A DNA stretch of 64,000 nucleotides from Entomortierella parvispora (Eukaryota > Mortierellomycota > Mortierellomycetes > Mortierellales > Mortierellaceae). Position numbers and translations under genes: made by a program. This document shows positions 32,683 to 43,586 of this stretch, one piece after another. Numbering within the stretch: position 1 is the stretch's first letter; each line of letters begins with the position of its first letter. Location of the stretch: the NCBI GenBank assembly GCA_963573315.1, contig OY752145.1:2232001-2296000 (forward strand), written 5' to 3'. The notes under the pieces were generated by a model. The model did no database searches. It worked only from the letters and a program-made list of their open reading frames with translations, and was not told the DNA's origin.

Positions 32683-33408
32683 CTAACCTGGGAACAAAAT
32701 ATGATAGCTCGTTGTCATTCCAGTTTCGGTCGTGGAGTGATATCTCAGGGGAATGTTTTCAAAACCGGCGATTTTCTTCAGTATTGCTGCGTCTGCTCTC
32801 GCCACGTACGCTACTTTTACCATCGTCCCATTTACCCTTATGAGGACCTTCACGGCCGGGTTTCCGTGTTCAGATTTGTATTCCTTCTCCAGTCGAACTT
32901 CGTCTACAGGTTGGAATATATGGCGAGTGTGGTATTGCATCCCCACAAATCTGATGACAGGAAGGCCCTCTCTGGTATTGAGTGACTGAATGTGTTCCTG
33001 CGCGTTCAACAGTTCCATTGCATGTATGGCTTCCGCCATTCCTTGAAGTCGTGCTTCTATAAGCTGTGCCTCTGCAGCACCAGAGTCGCCTTGGCGTGGT
33101 TCTGGTTCCGCTAAAGCTCTTGCTTCAGCTATTCCGCGTTCGTAACCTCTCCTCTCCGCCGCAGGTTCCGCCTCCTGACGTCCACGATGATAGGCTTCGA
33201 GGTCGACCCTGATTCTTGCCTTGTCATAGCCTTTTTGAAAGGCCTCATCCGCAATCTTGACCATCGAGTGCTTGGTTTCGCTGAGCGACGAGCTTTTATC
33301 GCGTCGGCACATGTTGTAGTAACGATTGAGAAGGACGAGGGAGCGGAGGCGCTCTGGGATCTTTTTGGTTCCACGGGCCGACTGCCTCCTCTTGCAACAA
33401 TTCGTCAT
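32683..33408 (-). CDS. HIRAN-domain protein (copy A)
   Basis: A single exon of 241 aa. A basic N-terminus is followed by a helical, Glu/Ala/Arg-rich region (about residues 55-145, coiled-coil-like: KGYDKARIRVDLEAYHRGRQ). The C-terminal ~90 residues form a HIRAN-like domain: IRFVGMQYHTRHIF, VRLEKEYKSEHGNPAVKVLI, then VKVAYVARADAAILKKI. HIRAN is known from HLTF/Rad5 helicases, where it binds 3' DNA ends, and as stand-alone domains. The NPAVKV stretch corresponds to NPYDKNAIKV of canonical HIRAN domains, so some ligand residues may have diverged. It is the first of three adjacent minus-strand HIRAN genes. DNA binding is inferred. Confidence 0.7.
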   Translation of the reverse strand: MTNCCKRRQSARGTKKIPERLRSLVLLNRYYNMCRRDKSSSLSETKHSMVKIADEAFQKGYDKARIRVDLEAYHRGRQEAEPAAERRGYERGIAEARALAEPEPRQGDSGAAEAQLIEARLQGMAEAIHAMELLNAQEHIQSLNTREGLPVIRFVGMQYHTRHIFQPVDEVRLEKEYKSEHGNPAVKVLIRVNGTMVKVAYVARADAAILKKIAGFENIPLRYHSTTETGMTTSYHILFPG

Positions 33409-34028
33409 TTTCTTGAAAGAGGGAGTGAGAAAGAGAAAGAAAGGTGGAGGAGAGTAGAGTCAAGTGGGATTGGATGGAGAAAGTGTGGGGAGAGGCAAAT
33501 GTCCTAGTTCTTTTATTCGCAAAGATATATCATGGCGAAGTAAATGGTGCTCTTGAGAGAACGTTCTTTTGCATGCACACAGCCGCATCGATGGTGCAAC
33601 TCTAACCGTTGTTTGTCGGCTTTCTGCAGACTCCAAAAGACACAATTTAGTTGAGAGCATGGCCAACTGAAGAAGGGACACGCTTGACGACCTTTTTTAT
33701 CGAATCAATTGCCACATTGAGCCTTCCTGTCAACTGTGGCTCACTGTGGCGTTCCCATTTCACTTCGCCACAGAAGATTTCTATTTTGGATTCTTGCAAT
33801 TAGTGCTGTGTTCACATGGACGTCGGCCCATGCGGTTACAACAGCTACGAATAAACAAACATACCCCATCGTGTTGCATGTATTCCTAGTAGTAGAGTTC
33901 TCTCAACGGCAAGGCACCCCCGTGGCTACACAAATATTCTTCTGGATTGGGGAGTGGAAGAAGAAGGAGGAAGATTCTTTATTCCTTTCTTTTCTCAAGC
34001 TTCGATACGATGCGAGCAAAAACAAAAG
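33409..34028. other. Spacer between HIRAN genes A and B
   Basis: About 620 bp containing the presumed promoter of copy A (purine-rich 33415-33490 on the + strand). A plus-strand frame 33736-34053 begins with a hydrophobic stretch but overlaps copy B and has no family match. No other feature. Confidence 0.35.
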
Positions 34029-35255
34029 CTATGAACTTGATAAACTCGTTTGACTGCTAGAAAAATCAGGTGCAATCTTCATGGGTAATCTTGCGCCAAG
34101 ATCATACTCGCATGTGGGGTAAACAAGAACAAAGTGCGCCTCCTTGTCGTTTTGAACATGAATAAACATCATGCGCCCTTCCTTTTCGAGATCAGGAAAC
34201 CCTTTCAGAATATGGCTGTCCTCTGTCGCAATATTCGCGACGTGGATTTTTCTTCCGCTGGGATTCTTGACAAGGACACTTAGACTGGGCACTTTGATCG
34301 GGAACCCGTTCTCGGTTTTGTGATACGCCTTCTCCAATGATACTTCATCGGTCGACAGGAACTAATGATGACCGCGTGCAAACATTCCCCTAGAACGCAC
34401 ATGCACGAGAAAGGTCGCACTTGGTAGACACGTCGCCGGTAGTGCCCAGGGTGATGGCTCATGTCGGTAGAGACTGGCCATTGCATCCGATATTCCACTT
34501 AGATACGGTTGCTGCCCAATGGGGTGCAAGGTTCTGGTGTAGTTGTCATTGTAGAACGGGCAGAGCGAAGGAACCCCGATTAACTCACTGGACTGGGATT
34601 GCGACGGCGACTCCGAGAAAGATTCCGATAGGTACTGCGACTCTGGTTCGGATTGAGAGTGATGACGGATTGTGTATTCGGGCAGCGGGAACAAAACACC
34701 TAAGTAGTTTCGAACATGAAGGTACTTGAGCTGTACTTTCTCGAGACAGCTGTCAGGAAATGTCCTTAGAAGCTGGATGTCCTCTTGCGCAACGGACGCG
34801 ACGTGAATTTTCGTCCTGTCGTCGGGATTCTGAGCAATGACGTTTAGGCCAGACCACTTGTTGGACTCGTCCACGTTTTGGGCGTATTCCTTTTCCAGTG
34901 ACAATGCGAGCTCGCGGGTTGATCGGAATTCATGTACCCCAGGGTGATTCACTTCCTCGACTCGAATAATCACGATGATGGTCTCTGTGGGCAACCACGA
35001 CGCGGGCAAGGACCACGGGGACAATTGTTCACTAGGTGGTGATGATCGGCTCCAATTGAGGCCACGTACTACATCTTCCAGACCATGTATGTATGCTCTA
35101 CGGCCCACCGTGTGCAAAGTGTTGAAGTAATTGCCATTGGCGACCTTGTACAGCCTCGGAGGAATCTCGACCGGCGCCGAGGACTGGGATTGAGACAATG
35201 ATTGGGATGATGATTGGGATGATGACTGGGGATGTGATTGGGAAGGCGGAATCAT
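34029..35255 (-). pseudogene. Tandem HIRAN-like protein (copy B) interrupted by in-frame TAG
   Basis: The frame runs from ATG 35255 to TAG at 34362-34364, then continues in the same frame without another stop to 34029. It encodes two similar modules of about 170 residues. Module 1 starts RLYKVANGNYFNTLHTVGRR and contains STRELALSLEKEYAQ and KIHVASVAQEDIQLLRTFPD. Module 2 starts SLCPFYNDNYTRTLHPIGQQ and, beyond the TAG, contains STDEVSLEKAYHK and KIHVANIATEDSHILKGFPD. The LEKE...KIHVA core aligns with HIRAN-like copies A and C. Ser/Gln-rich linkers separate the modules. The TAG falls within sequence aligned between modules, so a nonsense mutation fits best. Readthrough or base error is possible. 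Confidence 0.6.
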
Positions 35256-35406
35256 GTTGTTGCTGTACGAAGAAGAACGCTCCACGAGAAGGTCAGATGC
35301 TTCATTTTTTTAAAAGGGGTGTCGACGTTGCGGCCATGTCTGCGTATCATTTGCAAGCTGGTGTCTTTTGTCTTTTCATAGACAACGTTATTTTATTGAG
35401 CTCTTT

Positions 35407-36030
35407 TTACTTTCTCGGGATGGTCATGCGATAATACGCGGTATCTTTAGTGTAGCTGTTGGAGACGAACTTTAGACAAGCCCGGTCGGGACGAACCTCG
35501 GAGGAGCATTCTCTCAGCCGTTTGGCGTCGTCGCCCGCTACATACGCGACGTGTTTCCACTTGCCCCCGTTCTTCTTGAGCATGACCTTGATGGCATTCT
35601 TGTCGTATGGATTCTTGTCGTCGTTTTGCAAAACAATAATGTCTGAACTAGAAAAGACATGTCGACCGCGATACTTCATCCCCACAAACGAAAGCGAAAG
35701 AACAAGGTCGTCCTTGCTAGCTCCAGTTGCGGCCACTGCTCCTGCTCCTGCTCCTGCCCCTGTTGAAGCCGATTTTTTCAGGGCTGGCCTGACTTGTGCG
35801 GGTCCCAAAGGTCCTTTCCGGACAGCAGTCGTCCCAGTCTTTGGGGGAGCAGCTGGTGCCGAGATTGTTGTATTCATTCTTGGCATGACCTGATCAGTGT
35901 TTTTCATTCCTTGTGGTGTGGCCATGGATTGCGGTTGACTGTTCGGGGCCAGAGCGGGCTGCGAGGGCATAAAGTGTGGGATAGACAGGGGATCTTGCGC
36001 TTGCGACGGCTGTGAAGTTTGATCAAACAT
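35407..36030 (-). CDS. HIRAN-domain protein (copy C)
   Basis: A single exon of 207 aa from ATG 36030. A Pro/Gln/Ala-rich disordered N-terminus (about 110 residues) leads to a canonical HIRAN domain: LSFVGMKYRGRHVF, then NPYDKNAIKVML and KHVAYVAGDDAKRL. NPYDKNAIKV is nearly the motif of human HLTF, which contacts DNA 3' ends. There is no helicase, RING or nuclease domain, so this is a stand-alone HIRAN. The frame is open upstream to 36126 without an ATG (TTG there), and acceptor-like CAACAG lies near 36045-36050, so a 5' exon is possible. It neighbours copies A and B on the same strand. Confidence 0.75.
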   Translation of the reverse strand: MFDQTSQPSQAQDPLSIPHFMPSQPALAPNSQPQSMATPQGMKNTDQVMPRMNTTISAPAAPPKTGTTAVRKGPLGPAQVRPALKKSASTGAGAGAGAVAATGASKDDLVLSLSFVGMKYRGRHVFSSSDIIVLQNDDKNPYDKNAIKVMLKKNGGKWKHVAYVAGDDAKRLRECSSEVRPDRACLKFVSNSYTKDTAYYRMTIPRK

Positions 36031-37388
36031 GCTGAACGGGATGGCTCTGTTGGCAAAGTCAGATGGAGGATGGATCCAGAAAGAACTTGTTGATGAGAAC
36101 GAGCGCGCGGGAAGATTTCGCGACAAGGGGTGGTTTTTTTTTTTGCATTGAGAAAATGAGAGTAATTATCTGGTTTAAAGTTATATTTTTAATAAAAATC
36201 TCGTTAAAAAAACGGGGGTTATTTTTTAAAAAAATCCCGATGAACAAGAGGAGACGAAGATCCTCGGCTCTGTCGGTCTGTTCGCGACAGTTTTTTGTTC
36301 TATCGGTTCTTTTTCATTTCTTTGCATGACAGGCAGGTGCCCTTGTGCTCCTGCGCAGTGTCATGCACTAACGAACAAACAATAACCGCGTCATCGTCCG
36401 CTCCACCTCCTTTGGGCGCCTGGATGGATTAGGGGGACAAGAGAGGAAGGAGGAACAAGAATGACAACGGGCAATTGGGGGGTGTGGATGGATGGGTGGG
36501 TGGAGAAGAGCAGCAAGGTCGCACCGGCAGGAGGACAAGGAAGAGAGATGGACCAATACTTTTGTGTTGAATGCAGGCGGTGCCACTAGCGAGACGCGCT
36601 CTTGGTCGCTGTGGGCGTATCGTGCGGGGGCGTGGCGAAATTGGTGGCTGGGAGGAATGCGGAGGAAAGAGAGAAGGATGAAAGAAGATTTGCTCCCAGG
36701 CAGAGCCAGAGGGCACGCACATTGCATCGCAGGAGCCATGTCCTGAGCTTGCGAACCACGTCTGAAGCAGGACAGCAGCAGGAAAAAGAGGCGACAGAAG
36801 AGAGAGACGGAGCGAGAGCCGAGAGAGAGCAATTGGGACAACAGAGAGAGAGAGGAAGAGAGTACAATAAGCAAGCGAGTAAGCAAGCAAGAGCAGGCAA
36901 TCAAGAGCAGGCAAGGACAGTACATGCACTGTAAGCAAAGGCAAGGGATCCATGTCCCAATCCCACCTCGTCCCTGCCTGTTTCTCTGTCTCTTTCTGAT
37001 CGTGTGATTGATTCACTGGAATAAATAATTTTTTCTCTCTTTCTGCTTTGTTTGTCCGTCGTCTCTCTTTTGCTTCCCCACATCCTTCTTCCTTCTCTTT
37101 TCTCTCTCTCTCTCTCTCTCTCTTTTCTTTTCCCTTCCGTCCTCTTCTCTGCCCGCTCATTGACATTCTTCTCCTCCTTCTCGCTCTCTCTCTCTCTATC
37201 ACTCTTGCTTTACTCTCCACCTCTCTTTGCACTCTCCACTCAAGACCAGTCGCTCTTCTCTCTATCTCTCTATCTCTCTATCTCTGTATCTCTCTCTCCC
37301 TCTCTCCCTCTCTCCCTCTCTCCCTCTCTCCCTCTCTCTCTCTCTCCCTCTCTCTCTCTCTCTCCCTCTCTCTCTGCAGCCATTCGCC
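36031..37388. promoter_or_regulatory. Long intergenic region with CT microsatellite 5' of the CDK gene
   Basis: About 1.36 kb. It starts AT-rich (36160-36240), then is purine-rich, then carries a long CT tract (see separate entry) ending at the CDK start codon. Several long open frames here are products of simple sequence. No gene was recognised. Confidence 0.45.
37092..37379 (+). repeat. CT-rich microsatellite in the CDK 5' leader
   Basis: Nearly pure pyrimidine with (CT)n blocks at 37105-37121 and 37256-37376, including repeated TCTCTCTCCC units. It sits directly before ATG 37389, like the CT-rich leaders seen at other genes in this window but far longer. It may be variable in length between strains. 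Confidence 0.8.
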
Positions 37389-39406
37389 ATGGACAAATAC
37401 CAAGTATGCATCATCTCTACACCTCCGCCCTGATCTCGAGCATCTTCACTCCCCAATGTCGTGTTCTCATTCACCCTTCCTTCCCTCATAGAAAATCGAA
37501 AAGCTCGGTGAAGGTACCCAAAAAAAAAGTGTTCACTGGATCAATTAGGACCTCGTCGTCAACAAGCTCGAGGAAATGTCTTTTTGTTCGGGGCAAAACA
37601 ATTGCCACCATTCGATTCTAGAAGGAAATCAACAATGGTTGAAGAAGACAAAAGACCGCACTTGTCTCGGACAGGACAATGCAGGATGGATTTCGATCGG
37701 ATCTGTTACAAGTCGTAGAGATGATGCATGTTTTTAGTCAGCGAATGAACCGTGACGCCTATGTTAATGATTCAACCACTTCTCTTTCAGGCACCTACGG
37801 TATCGTCTACAAGGCCCAGAACAGAGAAACCAACGACGTGGTCGCGCTCAAGCGTATCCGTCTCGACAATGAAGAAGAAGGAGTAAGTGTGCGCGCCCTT
37901 CCTGCAGCAACCGCCCGGTCAAAAGAGTCGAAGGAATAGATCAACAAGGGTCTGACCGTTTTTGTTTATTGTTTTCTTGTCTCTTTTCTTTTGTCCTTGT
38001 TCAACCTCCTTGTTACCCCACAGGTACCTTGCACAGCCATCCGAGAAATCTCTCTACTCAAAGAGTTGAAGCAATCGAACATTGTCAGGTAGAGTCACAG
38101 GATCAACACGAAAACACGAACAACACTCTTACAGGAACCACACTCTAATTAAGCCTCGACTTCATTTTTCTCCTTTCCTAGGTTGTACGATGTTCTCCAC
38201 ACAGAAAAAAAGCTGACGCTAGTATTTGAATTCCTGGACTCGGACCTGAAGAAATTCCTAGACACCTACAGTGGCGACATTGACGTTTTGACGATAAAGG
38301 TTAGAAGCGACCCGTTGTTTCTGACCCTTTGCATCTTCGATTCTGGAGGCACTATCCTGATCAGGAAAAAGCGATCCTAACTCTTGTCTTTGGTTGTTTG
38401 CGATCATAGCAATTGATGTATCAACTGATGAGGGGAATCGCGTACTGCCACGAGCATCGCGTGTTGCACAGAGTAGGAGATTTGGCTCATGAATCCGCGG
38501 TCATCAAGATCCCATCTGGATAAAGACCTCGAAAGATATCTGGATTCTAACTGCTTCTCTTTTTGGTTACTCTAGGATCTAAAGCCACAGAACCTGTTGA
38601 TCAACAAAAAAGGTGATCTGAAGTTGGGCGACTTCGGTTTGGCTCGTGCTTTTGGTATCCCAGTCAGGAGTTATTCACACGAGGTACGACACAAACCTCC
38701 GAAAGCTGACCGGCCCACTCTGCTGTTTCTTCAGAATGAAATACGATTGAACTCGGTGCTCTGGATGCAGGAAACTAACTTTTTTTTGGTGTTGTGAAAT
38801 GGGAATAGGTCGTCACGCTTTGGTACAGAGCTCCTGACGTGTTAATGGGATCTAAACAGTACTCAACCTCGATCGATATCTGGTCTGCTGGATGCATATT
38901 TGCCGAGATGGCTTCCGGTCGACCCTTGTTCCCTGGTTCATCAGTCAAGGATCAGTTGTTAAAGATCTTCAAGATCTTGGGAACGCCAACAGAGGAAACT
39001 TGGTCGGGCGTATCAAGGTTACCAGAGTATCGCCCAGACTTTCCTCTGTACAACCCCATCCCATTAGAGAACTTGGTGCCCAAGTTGGATAGCGCAGGCA
39101 TCGATCTGTTGACTGTAAGAGCAAGAGCGAGAGGGGCAGTGGCAGAGATCTTGGATTCAAAAGTTCTGAAAAATCGTTCTTTCACTCACTCACCCGATCT
39201 CCTGTGTTTAATAGCGCCTTGTGACATATAACCCTGACAGGAGGATATCAGCGGAGGCCGCTCTTGCCCGTAATGTCCAACTTTTAGAGAACTCGGAGAT
39301 GTTGCAGGTGGAATACGACACTAACTCTTTTTCAATTCTAATTGTGTTGTCTTCATAAACAGATCCTTACTTTGATGAGCTCAGAAGACGGGAAGCAGCC
39401 GCTTAG
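37389..39406 (+). CDS. CDK5-type cyclin-dependent kinase
   Basis: Ten exons: 37389-37403, 37492-37513, 37791-37882, 38024-38088, 38182-38299, 38410-38472, 38576-38683, 38809-39114, 39215-39269, 39363-39406, giving 295 aa, full length for a CDK. The glycine loop is [10 protein letters not shown] and the ATP Lys is in VALKRIRL. The cyclin-binding helix reads PCTAIRE, the catalytic loop HRDLKPQN, and the metal site DFGLARAFG. The activation segment [21 protein letters not shown] has Ser-Tyr-Ser in place of the T-loop Thr (RTYTHE in CDK1), as in CDK5/Pho85-type kinases. Overall closest in memory to CDK5 of Dictyostelium and animals; Pho85 is the alternative. Exons 1 and 2 are only 15 and 22 nt. 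Confidence 0.92.
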
Positions 39407-39632
39407 GACCGCGATGCCCTTTGAAACCTCTATTACCACCATTAAAAAAACCCTCAACCGATTTTTTCAAAAAAAAAACCTCATTGCGCTATGTCTCTCA
39501 TGTGTCCTCTGGAAAGAGGCAAGGAAGCAAAAAGTGTCAGTACATTTGGTTGAATGATATGAAGCTAAATATCATATCTACGAGTTGAAGAGCGAAAAGC
39601 CTCAAAAATTGTTCCTCCGAGACGCACAAGGT

Positions 39633-41843
39633 TTAACGTCCAGTTTTCTGGTGCTTGTCACCGTCAACTTTCTTGCTCCAAAACGAACGTTTCTTGAACC
39701 AAGAATCGGTATTTCTAGCATTGAAGAAAAAAAAATAAAACAATGTTGTTAGAAATACGTGTAAAATCATCCATGTATGTGGCATCGGACAAAGAGAGAG
39801 GGAGAGAAGAAAATGGTAAACTTACTGCTCCAGTCTCTTGGTGATGATTCCAAGGTCGACCCGCAAGTACTCTGTCATGACGACTCCAACCTGTGTATTT
39901 TCAACGTTTCCACGGAGCTTGCCAAAGCCCTCACCGTCCGCGTACAAGTTCACGTCCACGCCGGTGTGGCCCATGGTCGTCCATCCTAAATAGGCCCTGG
40001 AGCTAATCATATGTCCCAGGAACGGCATGATCTCTGTAGGCAGAGCATCCGTATTGGTCAAAAAGGTCAACTCCTCCTCCGTCGCATCCGTGATCCCGAG
40101 CTCTGTCTCCAAAATCTCATTCTTGATGAACGTCTTGCGATGAGAACCCGTGTATTCAAAAATCTTGCGTGTCAAAACCTCCGTGGATGCCTTGGCCCTC
40201 TGAATCACCTCGGGTTTCCACAGGTACTCAGGGAACGTGTTGGGGTTCGGCTGAGATCCCAGCGTAAAGCCGCCAGTTTCGTGGTCGCTAGTTGAAATCA
40301 AAAGTGTGTTTGGATTATCGGCTACCCACTTTCGAACAGCAGCCATGGTTTCATGGTACTCTAGGATCTCGTGGACATGGGCCACAGGGTCATTGTTATG
40401 GGCACCCATGTCGATACGACTGCCTTCAATCATCAGGAAGAAGCCCTTGTTCGGGCCAGAGTTGTGTTTAAGAGAGTCGAGAGCCGCAATGGCCATCTCG
40501 GCAAGAGATGGTTCCCTCGAGGCTTTGTTCTCAGGTCGGTGGTTGTCGACAACGTAGTTCATATGGTCCAAGTTGAAAAGACCCAAAGCCGGCAAGGGAA
40601 TAGTCTCTTTTACAGCCTTCTGAAAATCCTCGGCAGTGTTCATAAAATGTTTCCAGCCGTCGGGCATGGTCTTGCTCTCTTCAATCAGGTCGCGATTATC
40701 GTGGCGGCAACTACCCTGAGTCGTGTTAGGCAAGAAGAAGCACCGACCTCCGCCCATCAACAGATCCAATTGACGGCCCAGTGGGTAAAATCCAATTTGT
40801 TGTTCCGCAATCTCTGATTCCATGTCGCGATGTACAACGTGGGCCGAGAACGAGGCAGGGGTGGCGTGGGTCACTCTGCTCTTCACCACCACTCCCGTCA
40901 ACATACCGCGGTCCTTGGCCGCCTCCAGGATCGTACCACAGGGAGTTCCATTACGGTCCACTGTAAAGAAAAGAGGCGGAAAGAGAATGAGTTGGTAAGC
41001 AGTTGAGCCGTTACACAGAAAAAGAGACTTTGGACAGCACAAATCCCTTATGCAAGCAGAAAGCAGAGGAAAACGTCCCAGATCCCCTCCAGGAGACACT
41101 CGGAAACGCACAAACCAACAGCGGCGCTTAGATCTTTTCTCTCTCTTGGCGAAACATCCTCTCTGCATAAAAACAGTAAATTATGTAGAGATGGGGTTCG
41201 GCCAACGTACCTCCGATGGCAGCATTGTAGGTCTTCAATGCACAGGCGAAGGCTGTGGCACCGGCAGCCGAGTCTGTAACGAGCGAGTTGCTACTCTGGG
41301 TTCGAGAGGAGCCGATGAGGATTTCGTCCAAGGATGTAGGGTAGTCCTCTGGCAAGCTCTTATCATATTGCCAGTACGATCGAGCATATGTTTGCGATGC
41401 AGGGCCAAAGCCATCCGTGACCATCATGATGACACTGCGACTGCGTCCTAACAGAACATGGACAGTCAAGAGTCAGCAGGGCAAAGAAAAAAAGAGTTGC
41501 CACAGCTGGCGAGATAGGACCATGTCGAGCGACACCTACCAAGGGATACCTTGGCAAAGAAAATGGTGAAGGTTACTGCAGATGAGATCAGGGCAGCGGC
41601 CAAGAACATGCAAAGAGCCATGCGTCGTCGCTCCTAGAAAAAGACGGTGCGACAAGGAGCCCAGGATGTTAGGACAAAGCGGATAAAGGGAAGGGTGTCA
41701 AGGCAAAGATAGTCGGCAATGATTACTCTTCCGATTTGCTTGTTTTCCTCCTGCCTCAACAGGGCACGCTCGTCCGCGTCGAACGAGTCGTTAGGGTCCT
41801 CCTGGGCGAGCAGTGGGGTCGTGGCGGTGGCTCTTCTTGCCAT
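39633..41843 (-). CDS. PHO8: Vacuolar-type alkaline phosphatase
   Basis: Exons 41843-41727, 41633-41540, 41447-41211, 40960-39826 and 39714-39633 give 515 aa (yeast Pho8 is 566). It hydrolyses phosphomonoesters in the vacuole lumen. A short cytosolic N-terminus (ATTPLLAQEDPNDSF with a dileucine-like signal) precedes one membrane anchor (MALCMFLAAALISSAVTFTIFFA). The metal-site Asp is in MMVTDGFGP, the nucleophile Ser in VTDSAAGATAFA, then RVTHATPASFSAH. Later metal ligands lie in IEGSRIDMGAHNND and STSDHETGG, and a final His in TTMGHTGVDV. The exon 2 donor is GTAGGT at 41539; an upstream GTATCC donor breaks frame. The last exon adds a basic tail (KKRSFWSKK). Vacuolar location is by family. 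Confidence 0.93.
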
Positions 41844-42083
41844 GGTAAGAGGAAGGGGAAGGACAACTGTGGGAAAAAAACAGACGGAAAAAGATGGGGG
41901 GTACGTGCGTGGCTGAGAGGGACAGGGGGACCAAGCAAAGAGAAAGAAAAGAGAGAGAAGAAGCAAAGAGAGAGAGAGAGAAAGGGAGCAAGGAAGGAGG
42001 AAAGAGAGTCGGGATGGATGGAGCCATGGAATTAGGCGAGTGAATGAATATGAACGGCATGCAATGCAATAAGGAAATGCAAC

Positions 42084-42114
<31 letters not shown>

Positions 42115-42680
42115 GGTGGCGTCTCAGTTGTGCTCCCTTTTGTGCGTTTGTCTTTTTGTCTCCTTTGTCGTCATTTCCTCTTTTTCGATGCACCCCTGGC
42201 AAAGACAGAGAAGCAGCAATCCGGCTCTCACCAGCACTGAAAGCCCTCGCGATCGACTTTACGGACAACTAGGGAGACAATCGCAAAGAGGGTTGCGGGA
42301 AGCACTGATCGGCAGGTGGGTTGTGGCTGTGACAGTTGACGACCTGGGCTGAGCACGAAATGCAAGAAGAGAAAGAAAAACTCGAGGTCTTTTCTGCGAC
42401 AGCGCGCACCGCTTCTCTTAGCGAGCGACCGAGCGAGAGAGGAAAGAAGGAAAGATCGCCCTCTTTTTGCCGACATAGTCGATTATGCCGGGCGCATCGT
42501 GTCGCAAGTCGAATAGCGCGTTCTAGCGCGAAGCGGATTTCTTTGTTGTCGATGTCTTGCCAGCAGAATCGCAATTCAGCCCGCGCATTCATCCGACCAG
42601 ACCGACCAACCGGTGGCATTCCTCCCCCTAGCCCCCTCTTCTCTTTCTCATCTTCCATTCCTTATAAATAGACACCAACA
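41844..42680. promoter_or_regulatory. Divergent region, alkaline phosphatase / MsrA
   Basis: About 840 bp of purine- and pyrimidine-rich sequence, including a T27 run (42088-42114). A TATA box (CTTATAAATAG, 42661-42671) lies 10-20 bp before the MsrA start codon, so either the leader is extremely short or translation starts further on at 42792. No gene was recognised. Confidence 0.45.
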
Positions 42681-43529
42681 ATGCCTTCCATTCGCCCATT
42701 CATCTCCACCACTTCAACTTGTTTCCGCCTCACTCGACTTGCTTGTCCAACCAGCCCACTCCACCGCAGTTTTCACTCTTCATCCACCATCATGACCGAA
42801 AAGGCCACCTTTGCCGCTGGATGCTTCTGGTAACAAAAAAAAAAGTCTTTGGTAACTCGCTAGCAATGAAATGGTCTGATATTCTCTTCATCATTCATTA
42901 ATAACAATAAAACGCGTTTCTTTGCTAAAAAAAACCAGGGGTGTAGAAAAGGCCTTTCAGAAACACTACAAGAACGAATCCATCAAGACTGCGGTCGGTT
43001 ACACCGGGGGCACCGATCCAAACCCAAGCTACAAAAAGGTAAACTCCCACATCTTTCCTTTCACTACCCTAGGGAGTGGAGGAGAGATGACAGTACTCCA
43101 AGGAAAAGAGTAAAGGAACAAACCCGTCTCCGTCTCATCCTTCTCCACCTTCCTTAGGTCTGCAGCTCATCCGGCAGTTCGAGCAACCACGCCGAGGCCC
43201 TTCAGATCGAGTACACGCCCAATGAAAAGATCAACTATGCAGAATTGGTCGAATTCTTTTATCGGATGCATGATCCGACCACCCTCGATTCTCAAGGACC
43301 CGATCGAGGCGCCCAATACCGCTCCGCCATCTTTTATCACTCGCCTGAACAAGAAACCATTGCGAGAAACGTCACGGCCAAAGTCCAGGATCAACATTAT
43401 AAGGGCAAGAAAATTGTCACCCAGATTTTGAAGGCTGGGGATTGGCACAATGCTGAAGATTACCACCAAAAATACCTCGACAAGAATCCTCATGGATACG
43501 AATGTCCATCCCATTTCCTGAGATGGTAG
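42681..43529 (+). CDS. MXR1: Peptide methionine sulfoxide reductase A
   Basis: Exons 42681-42829, 42939-43038 and 43158-43529 give 206 aa. MsrA reduces the S-epimer of methionine sulfoxide. The catalytic motif GCFWG is formed across intron 1. It is followed by VGYTGG, NPSYKKV and the NHAEALQIEY block, then YRMHDPTT, DRGAQYRSAIFY and the terminal YECPSHFLRW. The first 37 residues before an internal Met (MTEKATF) are Arg/Ser/Thr-rich without acids, a plausible mitochondrial presequence. The internal ATG at 42792 would give a cytosolic 169-aa form. The TATA box is very close to the first ATG, which makes use of the second ATG plausible. The gene is followed after 55 bp by a DNA transposon. Confidence 0.93.
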
Positions 43530-43586
43530 ATATGTTTTTGAGGGGGTGAAAAACAAACATCTTTTTTTCTTTTTTATGGAGAAATA

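Noticed and set aside
33736-34053. Plus-strand 105-aa frame with hydrophobic N-terminus
   Set aside because: It overlaps the 3' end of HIRAN copy B on the other strand, lacks motifs and upstream signals, and its composition is ordinary for chance.
37048-37621. Long frames of Ser/Leu repeats
   Set aside because: Products of the CT microsatellite; they run through the CDK start and first introns.
41541-41550. GTATCC donor for alkaline phosphatase exon 2
   Set aside because: Gives phase 0 and loses the GRSRSVIMMVTDG motif; the GTAGGT donor at 41539 restores it.
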